Source: Gonapodya prolifera JEL478
Lineage: Eukaryota; Monoblepharomycota; Monoblepharidomycetes; Monoblepharidales; Gonapodyaceae
Length of the DNA stretch: 64,000 nt
Direction: 5' to 3'
Assembly (NCBI GenBank): GCA_001574975.1
Contig: KQ965741.1
Location: 496,001-560,000 of the forward strand
In this document: positions 45,213 through 55,349 of the stretch, piece after piece
Position numbering within the stretch: position 1 is the first letter of the stretch
Layout of the letters: the number at the start of each line of letters is the position of its first letter
Position numbers and translations under genes: made by a program
The notes under the pieces: generated by a model
The model's database searches: none
Told to the model about the DNA's origin: nothing
Seen by the model: only the letters and a program-made list of their open reading frames with translations

Positions 45213-46329
45213 ATGTCTTGGGCAGCCACGACGGCAAGCAAAGAAACCATCCAGAAAAGGTGAGTGCTGGAGCAAGAGCTCTTATGGAAAGAGAAGTTCG
45301 TGATTGTTAGAGACATCACCTCAACAGATTTGTTCTTTATATCACAACGACAACCCCCAACCCCACCCGCAGGGATTCTGAGCAGTCAGACGAGAAGTCA
45401 AGCTGCTCTCCAGAGTTCTACCTCAAGGATGGTGACCTCGTCATCGACCTACCACGGGCTTCTGGTACCGTCCAGTTCCGGGTTTTCCATGGGCTTCTTA
45501 GCCACTTTTCTGGATTCTTTCGGACTTTCTTCAGAGAACTGGAAAACTTGGGAAGGACGCGAAAGGAGCCGCAGATCTGAGAATTGTACGTCTTCATCGT
45601 GGCTTCAAGTTCCCGTATTCGTCATTATCACCTGATATATTTCACAACCGCAAATCTCCAAGTTGAAACTTGATGACGACGCAGGTGTATTTGCTGATAT
45701 ACTCAGATGGCTCACAAAAGCCGAAGGCTTCACTATCAACGGGGCAAACTTCGCTGGGCTTCGGACAAGCACGACATCCCCCTTCACTTGAAAAGCTGTA
45801 CCTCGGAGCTGACGAGAAGGCCTCTTGCTGAAGCTTGCTTCTTGTCGATCGACACGTCCATGTTCTGTCGACCCGGAAGCAGCTGTGCGATAAGCTCATT
45901 GAAGAAGCTGCCAATCAAGCAATAGTCCGTGCTCGTCGTTATCATGACGGCGATTTCCGCTGTGAGCTCAGCCCATTTACCGAAGGGACACAGAAGCAAC
46001 TGATCCAAGCAATTTCCTTGAGTCGTTCCGAAACAAAGTTGACAGGGAAACAGAAGCAACTTAATCCTACCCAAGCAATTTCCTCAAGTCGTGGTGATGC
46101 TAACCTGGCGGAAATCAGAGAACTCATTTCTAAGGTCATTCCGCTTCTCAGCCAGAAAAGTCAGAACGTTGCTTTTCCTGTGTGCGGAGTTAGCGTTTAC
46201 AATGGCAACACTGAAATCGTTCGATCCTATCAAGGAGACCGACGCCTCATGACATTCCCGGGACATAGTCATACAACCATCGCGGAACATTTCATCCAAT
46301 GCATGGAAACAGATGGTCTCCTGCAATAA
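45213..46329 (+). pseudogene. BTB/POZ paralogue (copy C), broken
   Basis: The first exon is MSWAATTASKETIQK (ATG at 45213). The BTB strands are readable (FYLKDGDLVIDLPRASGTVQ; FRVFHGLLSHFSGFFRTFF), but compared with copy D the frame is lost by a one-base deletion near 45550. Two further deletions of 11-13 bases fall near 45757 and 45833, removing LQLAD and DNML. The rest reads cleanly (LLVDRHVHVLSTRKQL; DKLIEEAANQAIVRAR; TIAEHFIQC) and ends at 46329. In the C-terminal motif the first Cys is lost (AFPVC for CPSC), and a 15-20 residue stretch around KLTGKQKQLNPTQAISSSR is a duplicated insert. At least three breaks. It is closer to copy D than to A and B. Confidence 0.75.
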
Positions 46330-46638
46330 GAGATGAAGCAACGTTCAGTGGGAATCTGCGAAAGTTCTGCAGAGATTGTTCTGGTCTAGTAGTTTCAATC
46401 TGAAGTACAAAGTCCGCGCAATAATGTGTACGATTCAAACCAGCAATATAGGGCATGCCAAAAAGTGACGAAGCTTGAGTGGAGCTCTGGGTCCCTACAT
46501 TCTCACACTTCTTGCTCTCGCCACCACCAAATCTGTATTGCGATGATGAGTCACGAGTAAACCAAGTAATAAACTAAACTTCCAAAAGTCATATATTTAC
46601 AAAACGTATTAGCGTCGAACAATAACTTAGGTGGCGTC
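46330..46638. other. Intergenic, convergent gene ends
   Basis: Spacer between the BTB pseudogene and the stop of the ankyrin-kinase gene; AT-rich near 46550-46630. Nothing specific seen. Confidence 0.3.
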
Positions 46639-49224
46639 TCAAACACTCATGTCTTTCAACCTCCTCGCAACCTCCTCAAATGTGGGCCTCAGTTTGGGCT
46701 CTCCATCCCAGCACTCCTTGACGAGTTGGTGTAGGGGTTCAGGCATCTTGTCGGACTTCTTTATCATTGGGCGAAGCTCCTCCTCAATGATGTTCCGATA
46801 CAGCGCAATGTCGGCCATACCATATTCACTGTACGGGGCGCGACCAGTCCATATCTTTTAAATACGTTGCAATAAGTCCGAAACATCAGCTTGCACATGT
46901 AGGACAGGTCCTCTCACCCGATACGCTGTGATGGCAAATGCATAAACATCCCCTTCCTTTGTTGCTCCTCCTCCTTCAAGTCGCTCCGGTGGCATGTAAG
47001 CTGCCGTGCCTGCGCGATGCCCCGTTGATCTTTCAGGTGGGACCGAGAGAATCTTGGACGTTCCAAAGTCGGTGACGCGACATGTTCCATCGTTTTCCAC
47101 GAGAACATTTTGAGCTTTGAGGTCAGCATGGATGATATTACGAACGCTGTGCAGGTAGTGCATCCCTGCTGCAATATTGTGGATCTGTGAAAGGAGACGG
47201 TTATGAATCCAACAGCTCTGAAGATCGCACCTCTTGCCTCCTTCATCCCACGCCGCGACGTCACACTCACCATCCTAAGTTTGTCAACTTCAACTCCACG
47301 CTTCTTGCATGATACCAAGTAGTCTAGAACGTCTCCATTCACCATATAAGGGGACAACATCAAGGGTTCAGGCGAGTCCCATGAGGCTCCAAGAAGAGGA
47401 ACGACGTTTGGATGGTATCCTACGGCGTACCAGGCCGACACCTCTTGAAAGAAAACCTTCAAGCCTTTGAATCAGCGTGACACTGTCGGAGACAAAAAAA
47501 AACCTTTGGCCCAGAGGCCAGAGGGCTGAAACGCTCACGTCTTTGAAAGAGTCACGAATTGCTCCACTTTCCACCTTCAAGTACTTGACCGCCACTTCAG
47601 CCGATGCCCATTCACACTTGTAAACAATTCCAAAACCGCCTTCACCCAATTTCTCGCCCGGACGAATCCCACGATAGTCGACATGCCACATAGGTATTGT
47701 GCCATCGCTCGAGGAATGTGTAACATGCGAGATGTTTACCTCTGCAACGCGGGTAACTTGATGCGCCATGGCTTTTCCTTTGGTGTCGTCGCCTTCATTC
47801 GGTTCCTCTCCAAGATGGGTCTTGAGCATTTTCAGGAATTCTAAATTGTCCGACTTGCCAGCAGCAGCAAGAACTGGGTCAGAAACAATGGCGCCATGCT
47901 CCAAGAGGAGATTCAAGATCTCCAGCTTCGGCTGCACCACAATGTCCACCTCCACATAGCTCCAACCTGCTGGATCCACGAGCATAACTTTTCCACCTTT
48001 TTTGTTGATTTGGAGTTTAGAAGATAATATATCGCGGGTGTCACCATTGTTATAATTGGTATACTTTGCGCCTCCTCGACCCATTGCAAGTGCAAGGGGA
48101 CTTGGAAACGAAAAAGTCCATATCCAGCGATACTTATCCCACCTTTCCCGATCCCAATCAGAAGTAATATTCGAAGTTTTCCACTTCACGTGCTCATTGG
48201 GATCAGCGCCCTTCTCCAAAAGTACCTTGACGATAGGAGTGTGGCCGTGCAAAATTGCGAGTGTTAATGCTGACTCGCCATCAACTGTGTCCGTCTTGAC
48301 TTCTTCCATTTCCTCATACTTATCGGAGAACACAAACCAGGCCTTTTTTATGAGTCGCTTCTCCCGTAGTGTCACTGAGAGCGTGGCCGACTTCTTTGCA
48401 TTGGGATTTGCCCCTTTGTGTAGCAACTCGGAGACCTTTTCCAGATCTCCAGCCTCCACCGCCTCAATCAGTGAGAAGTCGCAAGACGTTTGCGCCTCTA
48501 AAAGTTGTCCCACTGGCTCACTCGTGGCCGCTCCGTCCAAATTCTTATCCTCTTTCACTTCCTCTCCAAGATGCGTTTTCAAAGTTTTTAGGAATCCTAT
48601 ATTCTCTTGCTTCCCAGCAGCAGTAAGAACCGCGTCAGAAACAGTGGCTCCGTGCTCCAAGAGGAGAGTCAAGATCTCCAGCTTGGGGAGCACATCAATG
48701 TCCACCTCCACATCATCCCAAGTCTTTGGATCCACGAGCGTAACGCTTCCACCTTTCGCATTGATTTGGATTCTCGAGCACTTTATATCTAGGGTTTCAC
48801 CGTTGTTATAGTTGGTACTCTTCTTGCCCCCTGTTGCCATTGCGAGCGCAAGGGGGCTTGGAAACGAAAAGGTCCACACCCAGCGATACTTTTCCCACCT
48901 CTCCTGATTCCAATCGGACGTCATAATATCTGATGTTTTCCATTCGACAAGCCCATTGGGATCGGCACCTTCCTCCAACAGGGCCTTGACGATTGAAGTG
49001 TGGCCATACAATATTGCGAGGGTCAATGCAGATTCGCCGTTGATGGTGTCCGTCTTGACTTCTCCCTCGTAGTGATCATCAGGTTTCTCTCGGAGGGTTG
49101 CTGAGAGCGTGATCGACTTCCTCGCGTTTGCGTTCGCCCCATCCCGCAAAAGCAACTCGCCCACTCTCGCCAGGTTTCCTTCCTCTATGGCCTCAATGAG
49201 CGAGAAGTCGGCAGAGGTTGCCAT
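46639..49224 (-). CDS. Ankyrin-repeat TKL-type protein kinase
   Basis: The ATG at 49224 (MATSADFSLIEAIEEG) opens exon 1 (47538-49224). It encodes two tandem modules of about 250 residues, each with DFSLIEA-E-G-L, NGESALTLAILYGHTSIVKA-type ankyrin units, ERWEKYRWVWTFSFPSPLAL, a TNYNNG segment and a closing PKLEILTLLLEHGATVSD unit. A kinase domain follows: GEKLGEGGFGIVYKCEW, EVAVKYLKVE, NVVPLLGASWDSPEPLML, GMHYLHSVRNIIHADLKAQN, TDFGTSK, GTAAYMPPERL, EIWTGRAPYSEYGMADIALY and RPTFEEVARRLKDMSV, ending at 46639. Three short introns interrupt the kinase part. The catalytic loop is HAD in place of HRD; Lys, Asp and DFG are present, so it is probably active. Partner or input unknown. Confidence 0.85.
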
Positions 49225-49829
49225 CGTCTGCCCTTCCCCCAGTTTGCGAGTGTTATCTCGTTGCAATCGAGACCAAATGAACACGGCGGTGCCATGGCCA
49301 ACCCCGATCACCGAAATTCCCAGTTCATTGGCGGATTGATAGAGAAAGAAGAACGAGGTTGGATGGGGTGGTAACAACTTTAATGCATTGTATGGAGTGT
49401 ATTCGTTCTTAACCGCAACGAGACCTGAGAAGGGTTACATAATAGTGATCGTAATCCATACAATTTAGCGATTCGAAAACCATTGGTTTTGATTTTGACT
49501 TGCTTTGATTTCCTTAGAAAAGAGCAGTTCATGAAATGGTTTAGTCACGAAACTGAAGAACTACAACCTGAAACTGCCGGTGAATCCAGATAAGACAGCG
49601 CTCGCTCCCCCGTATGTACCAGTCCTTCCTCATTCCGTTTCGACCCAGACACCAGCGTTTGATCCGTCGCTCCATGTACGGAACTCGATGCCAGCCCGAC
49701 ACTTGGTCCATTCGACGCGAAACGGATGCTGGAATCGTTCTGGATAGGAAGACGGCCCGTCCTGTTGTCCCAAGGGGGGACCGTGAGTACCGTTCCTGGC
49801 GGACCAGTGGCCCCTGGCGCTGCTAAAAC
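49225..49829. other. Intergenic, no gene seen
   Basis: Promoter side of the ankyrin-kinase gene followed by non-coding sequence. Short frames on both strands (for example 49614-49826) show no conserved features. Confidence 0.35.
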
Positions 49830-50185
49830 TGAAGACGGTGGCGCTATGGTTATTGGAAAGCCAGGAGAGGGGAAACCTGGCTCGCGTTAGACCTGGCTCA
49901 AACCAGTTACAGTGTCTAATGCGTGGACAAAGTGGCGGAGAGCAGCAACGAGGAGACTCGGACACCTCCAACTTCAATCCTGGACGGAACGTCACCCGTC
50001 CTATTGGCAACGTATGTACCCCGGCACAGCAGTAAATCTTGGCGCTTCCGAGAATGAGGACGGAGGCGTAGACTGAGCTGCGAAGGCTCACAAGGTTGCG
50101 CTGGGGTATGGGAAAAAGGGGCGCGAACCAGACCGGGCTCCAGGCCGGCTCAACAAGGTCTATCGCGTGGACTTATGGGGTCGAC
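49830..50185. repeat. Dispersed repeat, partial tandem copies
   Basis: Bases 50021-50180 match 54611-54775 at clearly more than 80 % by eye, with shared runs such as CTTGGCGCTTCCGAGAATGA and GTGGACTTATGGGGTCGAC. An older partial copy lies just before it (49855-49910, CCTGGCTC-AA-C-GTTA then GCGTGGAC). The phrase CGTCACCCGTCCT recurs at 49989 and 50215. No long frame or terminal repeat is visible. A SINE, MITE or solo element remnant is possible. Confidence 0.6.
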
Positions 50186-50265
50186 AGACGACATATGACA
50201 GCCTCTGGAACGGATCGTCACCCGTCCTGAGTCCTATCTTCTCGATGGGAGTCATGGGACGGCAA

Positions 50266-50415
50266 GTACAGTCGACTCTCCCTTTTTTGACTCTGCACAA
50301 TTTGATTCTCTGCCTTGTTTGACGCCAAAACCCGTCAACCACCAAAAGACAGGGAAATTGACTCTAATTTGACCTTTGTTAGTTTGACGGCAAATTTGGC
50401 TGACAGTCAACTTAT
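50266..50415. mobile_element. pogo/Tigger-like DNA transposon end (MITE-like remnant)
   Basis: Starts TACAGTCGACTCTC, then TTTGACTCTGCACAATTTGA and further GACTCTG/TTTGAC units, the sub-terminal pattern common in pogo/Tigger-type elements. It ends near CTGACAGTCAACTTATA. The same GACTCTGCCTTGTTTGAC motif occurs at 54540. The right terminus does not match the left well, so it is a damaged or composite copy. Confidence 0.45.
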
Positions 50416-51300
50416 AGAGAGCCTGCAGGGCAGAAAGTACGCGGGTCAATAGTGTTGTCACAGCATTAATGACTTACCAAATTGCACTCAAAAAGAAGAA
50501 TTTAGTGGGTTCAACAATATATGGGGTCTCTCATCAGTTTCATGGTGTTTGGAAGGGAGAGATTCAGGCAACAGATATATCTTTTTACACATGGAAGGTG
50601 GTGGACGGGGGTCTGTGCCACATAGAAGCCCCGACCCCTTACCCCATTGGAAAACTATCTTCGCCGATGAAAACCTTATCGGACAGATATCTTCTGAACG
50701 GCCGATGCGATGATGACCCACGCAAAGAATTACTTGATGGTGAGCAGCTGGACTTGGGCGAAATCGCTGCCGACGATGCCCTGGATCTGAAGGAGAATCG
50801 ATGGAGCGGAGCTGCTCCGGTGCATTCATTATATTCTTAGTCCCCAATGGCACTCGTAGCGCTGTCGATGCAAATACTGCCACAGGGATTTCGAGTCAAG
50901 CGGACTCAGTTTCAGTGGGAGAAGTGACCATGATTTGGGGTTGCCAAAGACTTTACACGCGCACTCCTGGATTTACTGGCGCCCAGTGGGGGAAGAACTT
51001 TACGATCAGTACCAAGCTATGTATACATATTGTAGGATTGAATTTCAAAATAAAACCGCCGTCAGATAAGTGAAAACCATTGTATGTCCCGGTTACATGG
51101 TCATTTTCCTGCTTAAAATGGTCGCCTGGGCATTTGGAACTATGTGAGTCTTGAAAGACTGAAATTTTACGTGCCTCGGTCTGTCAGGTGCGCCGCCCGC
51201 CCGTGGAAGTGAGGGCAAATGGCGGGCGAGACACAAGTACGAGAGGGAGAGCGGAGAAAACAGAGAGGTTACACGGTGAGAGGGGAGACAAAATGAGTGA
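50416..51300. other. No gene recognised
   Basis: Unique-looking sequence with scattered short frames on both strands. The frame 50469-50840 (+) starts with ATG but shows no domain or splice support. I cannot assign a feature. Confidence 0.3.
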
Positions 51301-51309
51301 GATGAGGCC

Positions 51310-51915
51310 AGCAAGGTGAGATGGGAGAAGCAAGATCAACTTCCAAGTCAGAACCAGTACTGTTGTGTAGTGTTTTGCACTCGAGATCGCGGGGCGATGA
51401 GTGAGACCGAGCGCACACGGATGGCATGCGAGATAGGAGACCAAGAGAGAGTCAAGATACGCGAGAGAGCCAGTCGAGAGTCAAGAGGTCACACAGAGTG
51501 GCTGAGGAGACAAGTTGAGCGATGAGACAAACGAGTTGAGATGGGAGAAGCGAGAGAATTCCAAGTTGGCACATCATTATTTTTAGAGTTTAACATATCG
51601 CCAAAGTCTTTCTTATGCTTTCCTTCTCTGCATATGAGACGGAAATCCAATTGGTTTCAGTGTGGATAAGCGAGTGGATGACGTGTGGAACGGGCCGGGC
51701 GAGGGTTGCTGGGTGATACCGAGGGCACGCGGAGGGCATGCGAGAGACGAGACCAAGAGAGAGAGACGAGAGAGAGAGCCGGGAGCCGAGAGGTCACACC
51801 AAGTGACCGGGGAGACGAGACGAAGAAGCGGGAGATTCCAAGTCAGAACATTCTTGTTACTTTGTAGTGTTTTACATTCATTTACATATCTCCAAATTCT
51901 AGTTTACGCTTTTCT
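51310..51915. repeat. Purine-rich repeat block, three diverged units
   Basis: GAGA-rich sequence in which a module ending TTCCAAGTCAGAAC then TGTAGTGTTTT-CA recurs three times (about 51343, 51560 and 51837). Each is preceded by AGAAGC and GAGACAAG-like purine runs. Spacing is about 220 and 277 bases. No coding signal. Confidence 0.5.
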
Positions 51916-52078
51916 TCCTCTCAAGTCCAAAAGCTTCCGGTGTCGATGACTGATGAGGAGAGGAGCTGTCAAAGAGCTCGGCCACAGCAACTTGCGACGG
52001 GGCTTGCTCAAGCCCCTCGCATTACCGCAGGCGAGCAGTGGAGTAGCGTTCCAGTAAGGGTTCCAAAGCAGAGAAGTC

Positions 52079-53240
52079 CTAATATGTGTCTAAAGAGTCC
52101 AAAGCAATGCCATACCAAAGTCCAAACGGTGCGAGAATCCATCGTCCATCAAAAAAACGGTGCTTTCGAGAAGCGGGAGTCCCGGTGAGAGCATATAGAA
52201 GAGAAAGGGGGGAAGGAATTGGGGGACTTGTCAGAGATGATACGGGTGAGGTCATCTCGGTGCGGAGAGTCGGGAAAGAACGGACCAAGGTGCCGGAAGA
52301 TACCGCTGGGGGTGGTTGAGATGGAGGGCGATCCTGTGGGGAGAGGTAGCCCGGAATGGAGACCTTCGTCGTGGAGTGATGAAGTTGAATGGTTTGCGAC
52401 GACGGAAGTGCTGAGAGGGCAATGTTGTAACAGTTGATGAACGCAATGCCGAGTACGAGAGACTGGGGGAGGTCGCGACCAACAAGAAGTGTTACGGGAA
52501 GTTGGTGCTTGAGAGTGTAGGCGCCACGAATGTGATTTGGTGCTTTGCGCGTGCAACGGTGTTGACAGGTTGTCGATGACGACCACAAACTGTCGGAAGA
52601 TCGTTGGAGAAGGGTTGAAGGGGTGTGCCTGGAGGGAGGCAGCGTGCGTCGATGAGGTTGGCTAAGGTGGTGGTGTCGAGATATGCCATGACTCCAGCAG
52701 TGTTAGAGGACGAGTTGCGTTGCAAGACAGAGACGAGTAGATGTGGTGGTTGTGGTGGCGAGGTGCGTTCTTGTTGCTGATATGCGAGAGTGACCTCGAC
52801 GATGGGAGTTGGAGCGATGGGGACCGAGTGAAGTTGCGTTTGAGAGGAGCTTCCGTCCGTGTCCGAGGCCAGAAACGAGTCGAGAGGTTCCAGTTCGAGT
52901 AGAGGAGACGAGGGTTCAGGGTCGGGGGTGGCGAGAGGCGGTTGAGGCGGCGTTTTGCTGGGGTTGACATGTCCAAATGTTGCGAGAAAGCGTCACCAAG
53001 TCCAGAAGAATTGCAAAGAGAGATCGAGAGTGCAAGTGCGAGGAGCCCGGTGGAGGAGGTGGACGTGTGCGGGGAATGTAAGCAGAGTCACCCGGAGTTG
53101 TCAGCTCGCGCGTCAGTTTCCCTGGTTTCCTGCCAAGAAACTGCCGCGATACGGGAAGTATAAGCGTTTCCAAAGTTGTAACCGGTGGGGATGTTGTTCG
53201 GGTATGTGGCAGCAGCTTGTGGTGAGTTGGGTTGGTGGAG
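52079..53240 (-). mobile_element. Fossil of an LTR-type retroelement protease region (fragment)
   Basis: Minus-strand pieces resemble the zinc-knuckle-to-aspartic-protease part of a retroelement polyprotein: a protease-like AYLDTTTLANLI, followed by LVLGIAFINCYNIALS as in the flap/second half. The element is incomplete and broken several times, with no reverse transcriptase and no LTRs that I can see. Age: old, judging from decay. The family is uncertain (Ty3-like is the closest in feel). Confidence 0.35.
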
Positions 53241-54536
53241 CTGTTCCTGTTGACTTGTCTTCCTCGTTGACTGCACTGCTAGTAATTTCATTGCCTTGAT
53301 TCTGGTCGCCGGCATTCTGTCGTGACCCTTCATTACGATGAATGACATCCTGAAAACAAGAAGATCGAGGAAGTAAGAACACAGACTGATTCAAATGGAT
53401 ACAAGCGACCTACAACAACGCGAGAAGACAAATTCAAGGCAGCGTCTGTTGTTCCAGCTGGCGAAGCGGGATTCCTACCGGCATGAACGGTTGTCGACGA
53501 TTGCGATGCAGATTCCACTTCCGAGCTGGATCCGCCAGCCGGCGGCGATGGGTCTTGTACTGTAGAAATCAAGCGATGTAAAGAATGAGGGTGAGTTCAT
53601 CGAGAGAAAATCTGCAAGAACATTCAACACAGTGGCGAGAAAGCAACGGTAAAGGCGGATGGTTAACGTCCAGTTCGCCTCTTCTTGCCTTGCGATCCTC
53701 CCTCCACTGCGGCTCCAGAGGTATCTTCTGTCACTCGAAGTGCGCTTGGAAGAGCGTTGACTGATTTTCTGTGGTTGCGATATCGGCGGGGAGGTCGACT
53801 GGCCCCGAATCCACCTCGAGCAAGGCAGCAAGCGAAGGCAATCGACGCAATGGCTTGCTGCGCACTTTGTCCCGTGGTTGCTTGGCTTGGAGATTGCGGA
53901 TTCAATGGAAAATCTTACCGAAGTTAGGTTTGGTGGAAGCGTCACCCCCTTCCATTTACCACCGATTGTTTTAGGTCTGGAAAACCCTTTGCAGAGGCAG
54001 CCCTTCCAAGACCCTTCCATCTTGCGGGTGACCACAACCCAGATAGAAAGCGAAGATGGAAGGGTTTTCTTAGCGGACAACTGGGAACACATCTCTAGCG
54101 GGAAGCGCACATGCTTTTTATTCTCTGTAAGCGGGGTCTAGCGGGGTCAACCGGGTACAAAAGTCTGGGCGGGGTCTGGTAATTTAGTTCGCCCCACCTG
54201 TCCTCTTTTCACTTCTGCCGTTGTGTCCCTATTGGCCCCTATACAAAAAAACCAGACACTCCGTGCCACACACCCTTCCATATGTTGTCACCTCAAACAC
54301 AGGACAAAACCCATTCAAAATTAAATTTCATAGTATTGTCGAGCTTTTGGGCTCATCCTACAGCAAACCTTGTGACCACCGCATGGTTGTGCAGGGTTCC
54401 ACATTGCCCACCACACAACCGCACCGCATATTTTTTCATTCATCCAATGAAGCTCTTGCACTACCAAAAATATTGTTGTACATTTAGGTAATTTATAAGT
54501 GTTCTAATTGGGAAAAACAACTGACCTCTCCCCACG
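53241..54536. other. No gene recognised (degenerate sequence)
   Basis: Overlapping short frames on both strands, none with a recognisable domain. Part of it may be flank or remnant of the retroelement-like fossil. From about 54180 to 54536 it is AT-rich and featureless. Confidence 0.3.
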
Positions 54537-54608
54537 TTGACTCTGCCTTGTTTGACCCCAAATTCTGTCGGCCAGATTCCGTCAAATTAGGCAGAGTCGA
54601 CTGTACTA
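54537..54608. mobile_element. pogo/Tigger-like solo hairpin remnant
   Basis: An inverted repeat: TTGACTCTGCCTTGTTTGAC at the left against GTCAAATTAGGCAGAGTCGA at the right, about 25 bases apart, ending CTGTA. The right end is the complement of the start of the element at 50266 (TACAGTCGACTC). It looks like a short deletion derivative of the same family. Confidence 0.5.
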
Positions 54609-54610
54609 TA

Positions 54611-54775
54611 CCTTGGCCCCGCAGTAAAGCTTGGCGCTTCCGAGAATGAGGACGGAGGCGTAGATTGAGCAGTAAGGCTCACAAGTTTGCGCTGAGGTAT
54701 GGGAAATATGCCCTCGCACCAGACCTGGCTCAAGCCGGTTAACAAGGTTTACCGCGTGGACTTATGGGGTCGACT
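54611..54775. repeat. Dispersed repeat, second copy
   Basis: Direct-orientation copy of 50021-50180; see the entry at 49830. In both places a pogo-like piece lies within 100 bases, though on opposite sides, which suggests the two repeats moved or were duplicated together. Confidence 0.6.
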
Positions 54776-55340
54776 TGCAACTGCTGTCTTGGACACCTGG
54801 AAGGATCATTGAGGAGGCTTTGGAACACTGTTGTGCACAGGGCGACAGGATAACTGGAAGCATTGGAGCGTGGAATGGAGCACTGGCTGTGACAGGTGAG
54901 CTCACATCCCCATTTCGGATTCTTTCGCAGTCCATTCAACTCAATTCCCTTTCGTATTCAGTCGCTTTGTCGCACGTCTCAACACGGATTCGGACACTTA
55001 TTGGAGAATGGACTGTGGACCTTTAATTCATCGTGATAATGTGCAAAATGTACATGTGTTTGTAGTGGGAATAATGGAATTAACGAAGAAATTCTTGAGG
55101 ATGACTCGGATAAAAGCGCTTCTAATGTCAGAAGGACGGTTAAGTTGTACATTACATTCATCCTTGCACTTCAATGCCCAATGGTCGAGTGCTCAGGCTG
55201 ACGTAATCCATAGGGTGCTATGACAGCAACGAACGACGGAGGGGCGGCCTAATAAGTGGACAGACCTAAGTTAGTGCACCTATGTACATCATTGAATTCA
55301 CACGGAAACATCCCACATCCCCAATTGAGGTCTTCACCTT
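54776..55340. other. No gene recognised
   Basis: Non-coding by eye; short frames only. Confidence 0.3.
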
Positions 55341-55349
55341 TGAACGCTA

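Noticed and set aside
50469-50840. Open frame of 123 residues on the plus strand
   Set aside because: No recognisable motif, an overlapping opposite frame of similar length, and surrounding sequence is repeat debris.
51200-51900. LTR of a retrotransposon
   Set aside because: The three units differ in spacing and lack TG..CA ends, target duplications or primer-binding sites.
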